Below are positions 42,429 through 53,515 of a stretch of DNA of 64,000 bases, piece after piece. Source of the stretch: Diplolepis rosae (Eukaryota; Arthropoda; Insecta; Hymenoptera; Diplolepididae); NCBI GenBank assembly GCA_030998225.1, contig JAPYXD010000704.1, positions 8,866,001 through 8,930,000 of the forward strand, in the 5' to 3' direction. The notes beneath the pieces were generated by a model. That model saw only the letters and a list, made by a program, of their open reading frames with translations. It was not told the DNA's origin and made no database searches. Each line of letters opens with the position of its first letter. The stretch's first letter is position 1. The translations under genes were made by a program, and so were the position numbers.

Positions 42429-43462
42429 TTCATTTTAAATCTGTCACTCAGTGGTATGGTACTATTCTGTGCTCTAGGTGTAGTATTTGCACTGAGTCGA
42501 GGTGGTACGGGTGATTTGGCCCATATTCTTACTGGTGGTTTGATAATTTGTCTGACAGGCTGGCTGTCTTTTAACCATGTTTCAGTTTCGATGGCTAATG
42601 CTTGAGCCTCGTTTACTGTGTTCGGTTTTAACAGACGTACCTGCATAACAATTTCTCTTTTTAAATTTAATAAGTAACGGTTAACGGCTTCTTCTTCTTC
42701 CAATTCTATTTTAAGTCTTCGTTTAGTGGGGTTTACGTGCTGGGATTGGACTAGGTAATTTATTTCATTTGTTATTTGTCGAAACCTCGTCGTGAAGTTC
42801 TGAACCGTTTCTGTTAAGCCTTGCTTGCAGCTTTCTAATTTAGATTTTAATGAAATTAATGAACTGGTTTGTCTCAAATTTTGTCTGAGTGCCGCTTATA
42901 AATCTTCATAGGAGTTTATTTGCATATATCTAATGGCTTTTTCTGCCACGTGTGTAATTTTCTTTGCTAAAATTAAATCTAAAAGAATTTCTGGTTCTTC
43001 GCATCTTATTCTAGCTCTCTTTACCGTTTTTATAAAATCTTCTACTCCCATGTCGTCCTGACCGTTAATTGGCTTTATTGTTTCAATTGCTAACTTGGCT
43101 CCCATTTTCCGTTCCTCGTGTGGTGCTGTTGGGACAGTTGTTCGGAAAAATTGTGATTGACCGTAAATATTTTCCTGTCTTGGTCTAAATGTTTCTTTTC
43201 TTTGGAATGTTTTTTCTTCGACCGAAGAATGATCGTCTGTCGCTTCTGGTCGTTGCTGGGATTCACTATCTGTTTCTACTGTCCCTGCTCCTCCTAATTT
43301 CTTTGATAATCTTGAAATTTCATCTATCCTATTTTCGTTTTCTTTTTTCAGGGCGTTGAATGAGATAGTCAGAGTTTCCATTTGGCTGAGAACCCTTACT
43401 AGTAATTCGTCAGTGGTGTAAGAGGGGGACTGGGCCCTGACGGGAGATTGTGCTCGAGACAT
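42176..43462 (-). pseudogene. gag: gag of the inner element, one nonsense codon
   Basis: Two open parts, 43,462-42,896 and 42,877-42,176, are separated by a single in-frame TAA after INSYEDL; the equivalent place in the outer copy is Tyr. The second part has an LRQTSSLISLKSKLE-type segment, a NFTTRFRQITNEINY block typical of errantivirus gag, and one zinc knuckle CFKCGKIGHISSQC, followed by a Glu-rich tail overlapping pol. It would form the particle and bind RNA. Unless the stop is read through, this copy cannot make full gag. Confidence 0.8.
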
Positions 43463-44304
43463 GAGAGTGGTTGTGATTGGGAAATTTAAAGAGGATGAGT
43501 CCGTATCGTAGGATGAGTCAGTTTGATAGAGCGTGCTATCTCGGTGTTTATCAAACGCCAGTGTACCTACTTATCTATTGTTTGTGACTCGGGTGTAGAA
43601 TGTCGCGGTAAAATTTTAAATGTTTATTTTTTAATACAACAAAATGCAGTATAAGTTGCTACAAACTGCTACTGATTTTGAGGTAGTGATACTTAATTTG
43701 TTAAGGGTGGCCAGTGCTTGTGAACACACAGAGTATAGCCAACCCGATCTTGCCTCAACTTTACCTCACCTGTACCGTAGTACAGTCGCCGTGCAACGTA
43801 CGTAAAGAGGATTTATACTCTAAGGCCCAAGATCGATTGAGAAATGTTTACAATACTTTCACTTTCTAGAAGTAATGCTTACTGTGCTACTCGTGGCCTG
43901 ATATGGGATCCGTAGACCGCCTGCCTTCCTTGACGTGTCGAAGAGATGAGTCAGCTTACTGTTGAGAACCGGTTGCCTGGCTGGGCGATGGCTGCTTACT
44001 TACGCAGATGCGTCTTCCGCCTGATTGCGGGCCTCGTTCAATTTTAATGGAATCTTTCACTGATAATTTACGTGGTATAGTGGCTACTAAATTCACCAAC
44101 TAATTTTTATTATCAGCTACTTATTCCTGTTTTCGGGCTTACCGTAGTGAAGTCCGGAGTTCTTCTTATTTTTAAAACTTCGTAAAGTTTCTTTAGCTTC
44201 TTGGGTCCGTGGATTCCAAGTCTCGCACAGGTCCGCGTTCTATGTGGATTTTCGTAGAAATTAAAAACCGAGAACTTAAGCGGATCGTGGCAGGATCGCC
44301 AAAA
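43463..44304 (-). other. 5' leader of the inner element
   Basis: About 840 non-coding bases between the 5' LTR and gag, starting with the probable primer-binding site TGGCGATCCTGCCAC next to the LTR. No other signal recognised. Confidence 0.65.
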
Positions 44305-44527
44305 TGTTATAGTGAAAACTAAACTTTCTAATGTTTAAAGGTAGTGACATCAAACTGATGTCACTTTGTATGTCTTTATTCTTGAGAGATGTTAGAGAAG
44401 AACTGACGAGGCCTGCCTGAACCTCTACATATATAGACAGCTAAACCTAGGAGGGGGAGGTCATCAACCTCTACATATATGGGTAACTAAACCTGGGGGA
44501 AGGAGGTCATCATCTGGCCTGGTAACA
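44305..44527 (-). repeat. 5' LTR of the inner element
   Basis: Differs from the other LTR at one position that I can see (AATGTTTAAAGG here, AATTTTTAAAGG there). It carries the promoter role in such elements; no TATA box was assigned. Confidence 0.9.
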
Positions 44528-45208
44528 CGTGCCCTTTCAATATATTTATCGTGACGTCTCTTCCAGATATCCACTAGTTCTTGTCTCGTGAGGCTGGGTG
44601 TAGTGGCTAGCATAGATGGTAAATTTGCTTCCTTGCCAAAAGTTAATTCGAAGGGCGTATACCCTGTTGTTTCGTGTACAGCTGTATTATATGCCATGCG
44701 CACTATACGCAGGTTATCGTCCTATTCAGTTTGGTTGTCTTCCATTGCTGTCTTGATGAGGATCTTTAATAGTGCCGTGTGTTCTTTCAAGGCTTCCTTT
44801 ACTCTGTGGGTGAAAAGCTGTTGTTCTAATATGCTATATACGAAATAAGTTCTCAAAATTTTGTACTAATTCTGACACAAAATTACTCCCTTCGTCAGTC
44901 AGGATGTGTTTCGGCGAGGAAAATATATAGATGTAATGATCAAACAGTTCGGTGATAATCGACTCGGACGTCGCGTCTTTGAGTGGTAAGAGAACGAGAT
45001 ATTTTGTTAACATGTCTTGTATCGAAAGTATGTATTGGTTTCCTTTAAGAGTAGGAATTAAAGGTCCAAATATGTCCATCGCGATCCTTTCATTAGGCTC
45101 TAGGGGCGTGTCTGGTATATCTGCCTCTGCTTTAGGTCTTATGCGTGTCAACTTTTGTGCTTGACAAACATGACATCTCTTGACGTAATTTATTATGTCT
45201 TGTTCCAT
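44464..45208 (-). pseudogene. Integrase core of the outer element, interrupted
   Basis: CHVCQAQKLTRIRPK is the C-x-x-C of the zinc domain; AMDIFGPL and LTDEGSNFVSEL carry the two catalytic Asp residues. The segment expected to carry the Glu (near 44,705-44,830) is frameshifted. The next open piece, MRMAYNTAVHETTGYTPFEL, continues the domain up to 44,531, where the inner element enters. The last residues of the open frame come from the inserted LTR. Confidence 0.78.
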
Positions 45209-45238
45209 GTTTTTCCAGATACCTCTTTCTTTTGCTCT

Positions 45239-45892
45239 TTATATGCTCTTATTTTCCCCAAAGTGTTGTGATGCTAAACTACAGTGGCTTTCTTTAATTA
45301 TCGCTTCCTTCTCTACAATTGTTAATTCGCCTCTGTCGTTCATACATACTATAAGGGTATTTTGAACATAAATCTGACTTAAAAAATGGAAGAATGTTTT
45401 TAACCTGATTCTTTCGATGGGGGTTTTTGTAGGATCATCAATGTGTAATCTTATAACTTTCAATCCTTTAGACAGTATACTTTCACATTGTTCATTTACT
45501 TTGGAAATCCAAATTCGTTCGTCATAAGCAGGTAGTTTTAGCCCTTTAGGATTGTCTCTTGTTTTTGTTATTTTGCTCCATAATTTACCGTCAGCGTTAG
45601 GCTTGTACTTTGTGAAATCTTCTTTCCGATCTCTCAACCATTGGTAGTATTTTTTGACAATAGATGGTTCCCAATCAGTCGAAGTTGGTTTTTCTGGTAC
45701 AGGTGGAGTAGGGGGATTAATTTCTTCAAAATCAGAACTTATACCTGCTATTTCTTCTATATTAATTTCGGGTTTGTTGGGGACTTTTCTTTCTGAATTC
45801 TTATCCGTCATATTTGATGTATGTTCAGATACGCTCGGAACGTCGGAGGTTTTTTCTGTTTGGTGGTCTGTTTTTTCTTGTATAGGCTGCAA
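45239..45892 (-). pseudogene. Pol linker between RNase H and integrase, outer element
   Basis: An acidic, Pro/Ser/Thr-rich segment (about 90 residues) followed by WEPSIVKKYYQWLRDRKEDF and LWSKITKTRDNPKG. At the same place the inner copy has a segment of similar composition, so this is a real pol region. It ends in the first half of the integrase zinc domain (HCSLASQHFGENKSI). RNase H itself is largely lost between 45,900 and 46,280. Confidence 0.65.
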
Positions 45893-46281
45893 TCAGCGGC
45901 TTTATTTTCCTTTCCCCGGATATATTCGATAGTATAATCATGAAAGATTTCTTGTAATCAGGATATTTAAGTACTGGTGCGGTGCATAATTTTTCTTTTA
46001 GCGTTTCAAATGATTCTTAACAGTCAGTTGTCCATTCAAACATTACCTTTTCCTTAGTTAATTCTGTTAATGGTTTTGCGATCAAAGAAAAGTTTTTTAT
46101 AAATTTCCTATAATACCCTGCTAACCCCAAAAAGGACTTGACTTGTTTAGGCGTTCGTGGTACTTCGAAATTTCTTACCGAGGCAATTTTATCTGGGTTG
46201 GGTTTTACTCCATCAGATATGATAAGGTGGCCTAAATATTCGAGTTCAGGACGTAAGAATTCGCATTTATCAGGTTGCAGT

Positions 46282-47775
46282 TTAAGACCTGTAGATTTTA
46301 ATCTTTCGAGTAATGTAACAAGATTCTTGTTCTTCTAAAGTTCTGCCGAATACCACTATGTCGTCTAAATAGACGAAGCATATTTTTCCAATGAGTCCTC
46401 TTAATGCCGTGTCCATCATACGTTGAAACGTCGCTGGAGTATTTTTGAGCCCGAAGGGCATTCTATTGTAGTGAAAATGTCCTTCATTTGTGGAAAAAGC
46501 CGTATATTTTCTTGATTCTGCGTCCATTGGTATCTGGTGGAATCCGCAACTTAAATCAATAGCAGAAAAGAATTTTGCTTGCCCTAGGTGATCTAATATT
46601 TCGTCAATGACTGGTAATGGGTACGCATCCTGATCAGTATTTTCATTAAGTTTGCGAAAGTCGATAACAATTCGCCATTTCTTCTTACCTGAACCATCAA
46701 GTTTCTTTGGTACTACTCAGATTGGTGAATTATATGGAGAATCAGATGGCTCTATTATACCTTTGGTCAGCATCTCTTCCATTTGTCTTTTAATTTCTTC
46801 CCTGTGGCACTCCGGAGGTCTATAACTTTTTATATTTATAGGTTTTGGTGTTTTTACCACAATTTTGTGTGTTGTTAGTTGGGTACTTGGTATGAGATCT
46901 CCAGGAAGTGTAAAAACGTCGTTGTATCCCATAAGGATTTTTCCAATAACTTCCCTGTTTTCTTTTTCCATGTGATCAACCCTTATATTTTCCTTCAATA
47001 ATTTCAATCGTTTAAAATATTCTTCTTGAGTAATGTAATGTATTCGTTCCTTGGATTTGAGATTAATTCCGAAGACTTTGATTTCCTCTGGTTTGACTTG
47101 TAATGGATAATTCGTGTTGTTTTCTATGGGTACATGAATAGTCTGATCTTTGACTAAATAAATGGAATCCGGGATAATGAGTTGTTCCTTGATCATAACA
47201 TGTTTTGATTTCTGTTTGATAGGTACTGAGATAGTTTTAACTGAATTTGGAAGTATATACGACCCATCTTCATAGATTTTAAGTTTTATGCTATCTAGTT
47301 GAAGGTAGTCGTTCGCTAAACTGTATTTAAAATTTTTCAGGAACGGCAGTCCTATAATCCCGTCTTCTGGCAGAGGAAAGTCATTATTTACTATATATAA
47401 TGTGTTTTTTTTCTTTCCTATGGTTAATTCTATTTTATGCTTGCTTGTATGCCGATCATTACCCATTACCAAAATTTTTTCTACGTTTTGTTTATCTTGG
47501 TTTGGATTTAACATAGATTCTTTAATCAGGTTGAGTGATGACCCGCTGTCAATTAAAAAACTTCTTTCTCGAATTGTTCCGAGTGGTCGAGCTTGTATTG
47601 ACTGGAGTCGTCTAGAGACAGTTGATACTCTGTCTGTTCCTCCGTTATTATTTCCTCTTCCGCAGTTTGATTTATTTCTATTTCTTCTGAGCTTATGTCC
47701 TCTGTCATATTTATCCTTTGGGGAGGTCTCTTCTGATTTTGGCCCTGGGGAAAATTTTTGTTCTTGATATAACAC
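46282..47775 (-). pseudogene. Protease and reverse transcriptase of the outer element
   Basis: The first piece (47,775-46,717) reads the protease LIDSGSSLNLIKES, GNDRHTSKHKIELT and the RT start IIEPSDSPYNSPI, then a stop. The second (46,527-46,282) reads [33 protein letters not shown] and the catalytic [11 protein letters not shown] before a frameshift. The intervening [14 protein letters not shown] block can be read in another frame. A dead but well-preserved copy, closely similar to the inner element throughout. Confidence 0.8.
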
Positions 47776-48490
47776 TGACTCTCTACGTGCCCAGGCTTTT
47801 GAAAATGGTTACACTTCAATTGAACTCTTTGTGCCAAAGGCATATTTGAGTTGGGTACTGAGGGTCTCATGAAAGTTTTTTGGTGTAACTGCTGATGAAT
47901 AGGTCTTTTTACTATAATTTGTGATCGAGCCCGTGTTTGCTGTTTTTCTTTATACCAGACCTCAGCCTCTAATGCTTCTCATTGTGCATCGTTGATAGTC
48001 TTTGGTTTTAAGGGTCTGACCTGTGATCCAATTTCTTCTTTCAGGTTCATGATATATTTTTTAATAGCTGCTTTTTCTTCTATTTGCAAACCTAAAACTC
48101 TCTCCATACCTGTGTGATCATTTTGGACTGTGTATTTAACTTCGTTGAGCTGTTGTCTAAATCGTAAGTTATATGATTGAACTGTTTCCGTTGCCTGTTG
48201 TTTTATTTCGTTCAACTTAGCCCTGGCTAGTTCTACCGAGTTGTTCAAGCCTAGATTTTGTCTCAGCGTTTTATAAAGGTCATCGTAATTTCCTACTTCA
48301 GCATAGCGTATGGATCTTTTAGCCTGCTCTTGAATTTTTTCAGTAATTATAAAATCTAATAACAAATCTGACTGAGAGCATCGCATTCGTGCTCGCTTAA
48401 TGGATTTGATAAAATCCTCAATTCCCATGTCATCGCGTCCCTTAAATATTTCTACTGTTCGAATGATGTCTTTGGCTGGGGATAACGATT
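47553..48490 (-). pseudogene. gag: gag of the outer element, N-terminus lost
   Basis: From FKGRDDMGIEDFIKSIKRAR onward the protein follows the inner copy's gag (LYKTLRQNLGLNNS, RQQLNEVKYTVQ). After a break at 47,979 a degenerate knuckle CNHFQKPGHVESQC, with an unusual first-Cys spacing, precedes the overlap with the protease frame. Upstream of about 48,490 the open frame continues into GC-rich sequence of different origin, so its first ~35 codons are not gag. Confidence 0.72.
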
Positions 48491-51400
48491 CCGGCAGACT
48501 CGAGTTTGGATTACGGGGTAACCGTGTTGGTGAAATTCCGCCATTGCCGGTCCCAAACCCGGATGAGAAAGGAGGAGGGGGCACACAGACAGCAACATGA
48601 CACAACACATTACAGCGACACTAAACACAACACACCTAACAACCGAGAGAGCGTTCTGTGGGCGGGCAGGGTCTCGCCGAGGTGAACGCATGAGTCCTAG
48701 CACGGAGCAGACGCGTCCTGCAGCCCACCAACGGTAGTAGCCGCAAGGAATCTGCCAGCAGTAGGGCTGTCGCCATCAGGATGGCTGTCAAGACGGGCTT
48801 TTCCCTAGTGATGGGCCTGCCGGGCGCACGTGCCACGACGGTTGTTCTGCGACTTTCAGGCGCGTGAGGACGCGGTGTGGAGCGAAAGCATCAGGGGACC
48901 TTGAACAGGTATCTTGATGCCGAATGAATGTACACGGAGTGAATGCGGGGGGCCCCTTAATCGGGGTATCGCCCCAAATGCGAATGCGGCGATCACGCTG
49001 AACTTCCCGCGTGCGCTTTTGCGGTCACACCACAATCACATGCACGACACCGACACCCACACACACCAGAATGAATGGGACGCTGAGTGAATGGGGCTGC
49101 GGCCGGCGCCTGGTGGATATTCCCGATAGACTAGCCAAGGGAGGAGTAGTAGCCTCTCGACCAGGGTAGGACGCGATGTCAGTACCTCACCTCTATGGAA
49201 GTAATATGGGTAACCGTAAGTCCCTCCAGTGTTCGACCGCGAAGGGCAAAGATCCCGTGAAACCACATGTTAATCTGGGAAAACCGCTCACGTTTCTACT
49301 GTCTGGAGCCAATGTCGGGGTTGAAATCATGGACGTCCGGGCGCAGGAATGAAGTATTACCTGGTCAGTATTTCCTTATATCCGACGCTGCGTAGGATAA
49401 ATCGCACACCGTCTAGCCTGAAGTTCGGGTCAGGTGTCGGGGCGGACACGGCACCACTCGCTCGATAGGGGTGACGTTAAACCTTTAGCATCATTATGGC
49501 GCGGGCCTATCCCGTAACCTTTTTTGCTAGCTTTATTTAATGTGCCGATAGGATTGACCTCCCGATAAGCCGCTTCTCGGTTTCGGCGCATATAACTAGG
49601 GATCTATACAAGCGGGGATAGTAGCCCTACTGCGGTAGGGCTCCCATGATGGGCGAACCGTCTTAAGACACGAGGAAAATAAATATGAATCCATCAAAAA
49701 ATAAAGGAGATGGAGAGGTGAAGGCGCCTGGTGCGCACTCACACACTCCTGCAGGAGCTGAGGGATGGCAAGACGTCCTTCAGCTCCTGAAGGAGCAAAA
49801 TGAAAAAATGGAAAAGTTAGCCAGGGCCCTCAGCGTTATACAACAGGGTATGCTGAGGAATAACCCTGGCCTCGTTAAAGACTCGGTGAACGAGGCAACT
49901 GAGGTGTTGAGCGATATGCTCAACACCCACAGGTGCCTCCTGGAGAGCGGGGTGAAATTCCAGAAGAAAATGGAATCTCACCCCGCTATGAAGCAATTGG
50001 GGATCTTCCAGAGACCACGTTCGGCGTCTCTGGGAGATACCCCAAAAAATCAGGCGAAGAGCGAAATAAGATCTGCGCCCTCTCCCCCTCTGGAAAAAAC
50101 CCCCAAGAGGGGGAAGGGTGGCTCTTCGCCCTCTTATGCCGAGGTGGCCACGAGCCAGCCCCCAAATAAAGAAGGGGACTGGCATGTGGTCACAAAAAAA
50201 AGAAAAAAGAAAAAAAAAAGGAGAAAAGGGCGGAGGACCCTGCCCAAAAAGTGCAGGAGACCACCGCCACTCCTAAGTCGAAGCGCTCCACGCCCGCCAG
50301 GTCGAGCGACGCCATCAAGGTGTCGGCGAAGGACGGCCAGTCCTAAGCCGACATCTTGAGGGAAATGAAGGCGAAGGTCGACCCCCGGAAGGCAGGACTT
50401 GAGGTCCTGTCTATCCGGAGAACCAGGAAGGAGGAAGTCCTTCTGGTCCTCAAAAAGGGGGGAGACGATTCGGCCTTCCGAAAGGAGCTCGACCTGGCGG
50501 TCGGGGAAAGGGCGCAAACTTCAGCCCTGGTCTCGACGAGGTCCCTCGAAATTTGGGACCTCGACGAGACCGTTGAAAAAGAAGAGGTTGTGTCTGCCCT
50601 GTGCTTGGCATTGGGCAGACCATCTTATGAGGGGTCCTGCAGGCTCTTCACCCGCTTTGGTGTCATGCGCAGACAGGGGCGACAAAGATGTCACCAATGT
50701 GTCGGGGAGCGGCTCCTGCCCGGTCTTCCGGGAAGAGCTTCGGAGGTTGAGAGGCAGGAATTAAAGTTCCTGCAGCTCAGTCTCGGAAGGGGGAAGGATG
50801 CCGAGGACCTCCTGATGCAGACTGCCAGGGAGAGGGGGGCTGATGTGCTGCTCATTAGTGAGCAGTACAAGTGGTCCAATAACTCTGCTTGGTATCAGGA
50901 TGCATCAAGGAGGGCCGGCATCCTTGTTTGTAACCCTGATTTGGGCGTCGGGGACTTCCTGGAGACCGACGCAGGGTACGTCTGGGTGGAGGTGGCGGGT
51001 GTGCGTGTGTACAGCTGCTCCTTCTCCCCCATCGATCCCTTCGATGTCATTGAGACCCAGATCCTCCTCCTTGAGGAAAGCCTCCGTGAGGCCATAGGGC
51101 CATCCCTCATAGGGGGTGACTTCAACAGTAAGTCGCCCGAGTGGGGTGAGGCCCGCCTAGATAGGAGGGGAATCTTGGTTGGCGAGATGGTCGCTAGGAA
51201 CGAACTGATCGTCTTGAATCAGGGCGGGGAATTTACGTTCAGACGAGGAGCAGGGGGGTCAATAATTGATCTCACAGTTGCTGCACCTCGCTTCGCCTCA
51301 AGGATAAGCGACTGGTCGGTCCTCGTGGTAATAACCTTGAGTAACCACCGGTGCATCGAATTTACACTAGAACAACGGTGTCACGCGGTGGATAAGGGCA

Positions 51401-51740
51401 GGGGCGGCGATGGAAGGAGCCCCTCCTGGAACACGAGACGACTCAGCAGGGAAAGACTTCGCGAACACCTCGAAGAAACCAGGCTCATCGATGAGCTTGG
51501 TTGGGTCTGCCCTGCTGGGACGATTGAAGCTGCTGTGCGCTCGGTGAGGCAGAAGGTGGTCGCGGCTTGTGACTACTCGATGCCTCGCCGTAAGCGCAGG
51601 CAAGCCAAGGGTTCGATGTACTGGTGGAACGACCAGTTGGCAGCCCTACGTCGAGAATGCCTCGCAGCGCGGCGAAAATTCACCCGTTCAAAGGGGGATG
51701 CTACGCTGCACGAGGCATGGAAAGGGGCAAAAACAGCTCG
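48490..51740 (+). mobile_element. R1-like LINE, 5' part (no RT), inserted in or against the outer gag
   Basis: A sharp rise in GC at about 48,490 marks the start. About 1.2 kb of probable 5' UTR lead to ORF1 (49,685) and an ORF2 that begins with an R1-type endonuclease, then stops near 51,740 without RT. The junctions are by composition and loss of homology only. No 28S rDNA target sequence was recognised. Confidence 0.7.
49685..50764 (+). pseudogene. R1-like LINE ORF1 (gag), frameshifted
   Basis: The start MNPSKNKGDGEVKAPG begins a charged N-terminal region with a coiled-coil-like stretch (LLKEQNEKMEKLARALSVIQ). A Lys/Arg-rich segment coded by an A-run (about 50,195-50,225) is where the frame slips. 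The continuation, in the frame open at 50,356, reads VLSIRRTRKEEVLLVLKKGG and WDLDETVEKEEVVSALC, typical of R1 gag. A second slip leads to SGSCPVFREELRRLRGRN. The expected zinc knuckles are reduced to RCHQCVG, so the binding region is deleted. It would package element RNA if intact. Confidence 0.7.
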
Positions 51741-51807
51741 CGAGTGTTTTTTCTGTATCAGTGACCTTTTTTTATACATTCGAAAAGTAGGAAAATCGGT
51801 GGATTAA
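50760..51807 (+). pseudogene. R1-like LINE ORF2, endonuclease part, truncated
   Basis: The endonuclease reads LKFLQLSLGRGKDAEDLL, DVLLISEQY, GYVWVEVAGVRVYSC, IGGDFNSKSPEWG, EFTFRRGAGGSIIDLT and LSNHRCIEF. Compared with the R1 pattern the catalytic Asn of QINLN-type sequence has become Ser and the Asp of SDH has become Asn, so it should be inactive. After YWWNDQLAALRRECLAARRK the similarity stops near 51,740 and the frame ends at 51,807. The RT is absent. The open frame is fused to the ORF1 remnant upstream. Confidence 0.8.
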
Positions 51808-52353
51808 AGTGAATGGTTACTAAATTCCAGTGGTCTCGGGTGGTGACGCGCGTCAGCAGATTTAACCCGCCATATTGTCGCGTGACTCGGGAAAAGTCCG
51901 AGATTATGTCATTTTATTTTACTTATCATTATTAATATGAATGTTTTGGCTTCTTTAGGTTATCGAGTTTTGTATTGTATCGAGTCCCTAGTCACTTAAA
52001 TAAATCTTGTTCAGCCTTCTATTTATTAGTTAAATTCTGGTTTTTATTTCTTTACCCGGTAACCTGTTGTGACATTGTTTGACCCCGCCTTGTGTTGATC
52101 TTTTGTTTTCGAGTCTCATCGGTGTTCTAAGAGAAATTTTGTCACTCTAGAGAGTATCTGGCGCTCAACAAAGTATTTGAGAAAATATTTTATTTTCAGA
52201 TATATTCCTTTTATATGAAATAGAATCAGTTGGGTAGCCAAAATTAAGAGTGCCAGGTCTCGGGTAAAACCTGCATCTCAGTCATTAATACAAAAATATA
52301 AGTAATATTCCTGAAAATATATTGTGATATTGTGATGTAACACTTATTTGCAG
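51808..52353. other. Gene-free stretch, possibly LTR-derived
   Basis: Contains AATAAATCTTGTTC followed by T-rich sequence and GACCCCGCC, which has the look of an LTR end with a poly(A) signal, but no partner was found. Ends at the acceptor of the next exon. Confidence 0.35.
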
Positions 52354-52482
52354 ACGTGTAAACAAAAAGTATTGCATCGAAGATGCGCAGGTTGCAACTA
52401 TACTCGATATAGTGGCACTAAGGAGAATGCTTGGCCTAGAAAATTGTTTAAAATACCGAAGGTGAAGAATGAAAGGATTGAA
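52354..52482 (+). CDS. THAP-domain gene, exon with first half of the zinc finger
   Basis: Between the acceptor ACTTATTTGCAG and the donor GAA|GTAAAG, 43 codons (phase 0 in and out) read RRCAGCNYTRYSGTKENAWP and RKLFKIPK. This is the start of a THAP domain: the C-x-x-C pair and the F-x-x-P-K block. THAP domains are C2CH zinc fingers that bind DNA, found in transcription factors and in P-element and other transposases. No upstream initiator exon is visible. Confidence 0.7.
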
Positions 52483-52615
52483 GTAAAGATTAATGAAAAT
52501 GAATTAGACTGAATTACAAAATTGGAAAATTTGCATTAGAAAGCAATCCTCAACATCTTATCAAATTGCATGGTAATGCTTTTGTTTTACAATTATTTGT
52601 AATGTGTTATTGCAG

Positions 52616-52810
52616 GATATGAATTTAAGGAAGAAATGGGAGGATGTCATGTCAAAACCTTTAAAAGAATGTGATTGTCTTTGCGAAAAACATTTCATTG
52701 AAGATGATATCGAATTGTATTTTGAAACTAAAATGCCAGATGGAACAATTAGTCGCATACTTAAAGAAAGGATAAGTTTGAAACAAAACTCTATTCCAAA
52801 AAAGATATGA
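52616..52810 (+). CDS. THAP-domain gene, exon with second half of the zinc finger
   Basis: After the acceptor GTTATTGCAG the frame continues in phase 0: DMNLRKKWEDVMSK with the conserved Trp, then CLCEKHFIEDDIEL, which supplies the last Cys-x-x-His of the C2CH finger, and LKQNSIPKKI at the place of the A-V-P-T-I-F box. It reaches TGA at 52808 with no clear donor before it, so either the gene stops here, the copy is mutated, or a non-consensus donor is used. Two exons together form one complete THAP finger of normal size. Confidence 0.72.
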   Translation, partial: DMNLRKKWEDVMSKPLKECDCLCEKHFIEDDIELYFETKMPDGTISRILKERISLKQNSIPKKI

Positions 52811-52862
52811 TGACTTGTAGGATGCAATTTTTTTAATTCTAACAAACTGAAATGTATTATAG

Positions 52863-53006
52863 AATAGACGTTACGAGAAGCAGAGCATCACTCTGAAAGA
52901 TCACGCGAATAATGTCCTTATATCATGCGCATTAAATGCTGTTGACGAAAATTACATAGTATTTGCGGATCCAGTGGAGGAAAATGATGTGCAAGGTTTC
53001 TTTGTT
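52863..53006 (+). CDS. Probable further exon of the THAP gene
   Basis: Between TATTATAG and GTT|GTAAAA, 48 open codons read RRYEKQSITLKDHANNVLIS, CALNAVDENYIVFADPVEEN and DVQGFFV. The composition is protein-like and the end is in phase 0, matching the exons that follow. I do not recognise the domain. The link to the THAP exon is by order and strand only, since the preceding exon shows a stop. Confidence 0.45.
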
Positions 53007-53054
53007 GTAAAAGTACAAAACGACTCCTTTCAGTTTGATAATTCAGTCTACTTT

Positions 53055-53515
53055 AATTACTTTAAGGAAACTGAAATACAAAATATTTGTCACTTTTTTA
53101 GGACGCTACGGACGCTTCTCTCAACGTTGGCAATGAAAATCCGTATTCAGTACGGGAAATTGACGTGCAGGATTTTGTCTCTTCATAGGTATAACTTGCT
53201 TTTAAAAATTACTTTAAGGAAAATAAAATACGAAATATATTTCACTTTTTTTAGGATGCTACGGCCGCTTCTCTCAACGTTGGCAATGAAAATCCGTATT
53301 CAGTACGGGAAATTGACGTGCAGGATTTTGTCTCTTCATAGGTATAACTTGCTTTTAAAAATTACTTTAAGGAAAATAAAATACGAAATATATTTCACTT
53401 TTTTTAGGATGCTACGGCCGCTTCTCTCAACGTTGGCAATGGAAATGCGTATTCAGTACGGGAAATTGACGTGCAGGATTTTGTCTCTTCAGAGTCGAAA
53501 ACTTCTACTCAACAT
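53055..53515 (+). repeat. Triplicated 153-bp exon-intron unit
   Basis: Three near-identical units, each with an acceptor (CTTTTTTTAG) and the segment DATAASLNVGN...YSVREIDVQDFVSS, follow each other exactly 153 bp apart (segments start at 53102, 53255, 53408). Units 1 and 2 end in TCTTCATAGGTATAAC, with a TAG in the exon frame. Because 153 is a multiple of three, another frame stays open through all three units and gives an artificial 51-residue repeat. Confidence 0.85.

Larger units (their letters stand above)
37441..44527 (-). mobile_element. Errantivirus-like LTR element, inner younger copy (7,087 bp)
   Basis: LTRs of 223 bp stand at 37441-37663 and 44305-44527; reading them side by side I see one difference. 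They start TGTTACC and end CTATAACA in element orientation. CGTG duplicates on both sides (37437-37440 and 44528-44531). A polypurine run AAAAAGGGGAG abuts the 3' LTR, and TGGCGATCCTGCCAC two to three bases after the 5' LTR is a plausible primer site for a tRNA ending in GGATCGCCA. Coding order gag, pol, env. gag has one nonsense codon and env lacks its N-terminal half. Confidence 0.92.
36083..48490 (-). mobile_element. Errantivirus-like (gypsy with env) element, outer copy
   Basis: Minus-strand pieces in order: gag (48,490-47,553), protease/RT (47,775-46,282), RT-integrase linker (45,892-45,239), integrase core (45,208-44,464), integrase C-terminus (37,434-37,187) and env N-terminal half (37,177-36,083). 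A second element (37,441-44,527) is inserted in the integrase. The frame is broken in several places. The gag start and 5' LTR have been replaced by GC-rich LINE sequence, and no 3' LTR was recognised. An old, dead copy. Confidence 0.85.

Noticed and set aside
38245..42605. Plus-strand open frames opposite pol and gag
   Set aside because: Antisense shadows of the open minus-strand pol/gag frames with no recognisable domains.
48452..48836. Continuation of the gag frame upstream of 48,490
   Set aside because: Composition jumps to GC-rich LINE leader; the joined reading is accidental.
51808..52150. Solo LTR
   Set aside because: Poly(A)-signal-like sequence is present but no matching LTR, tips or duplication could be identified.
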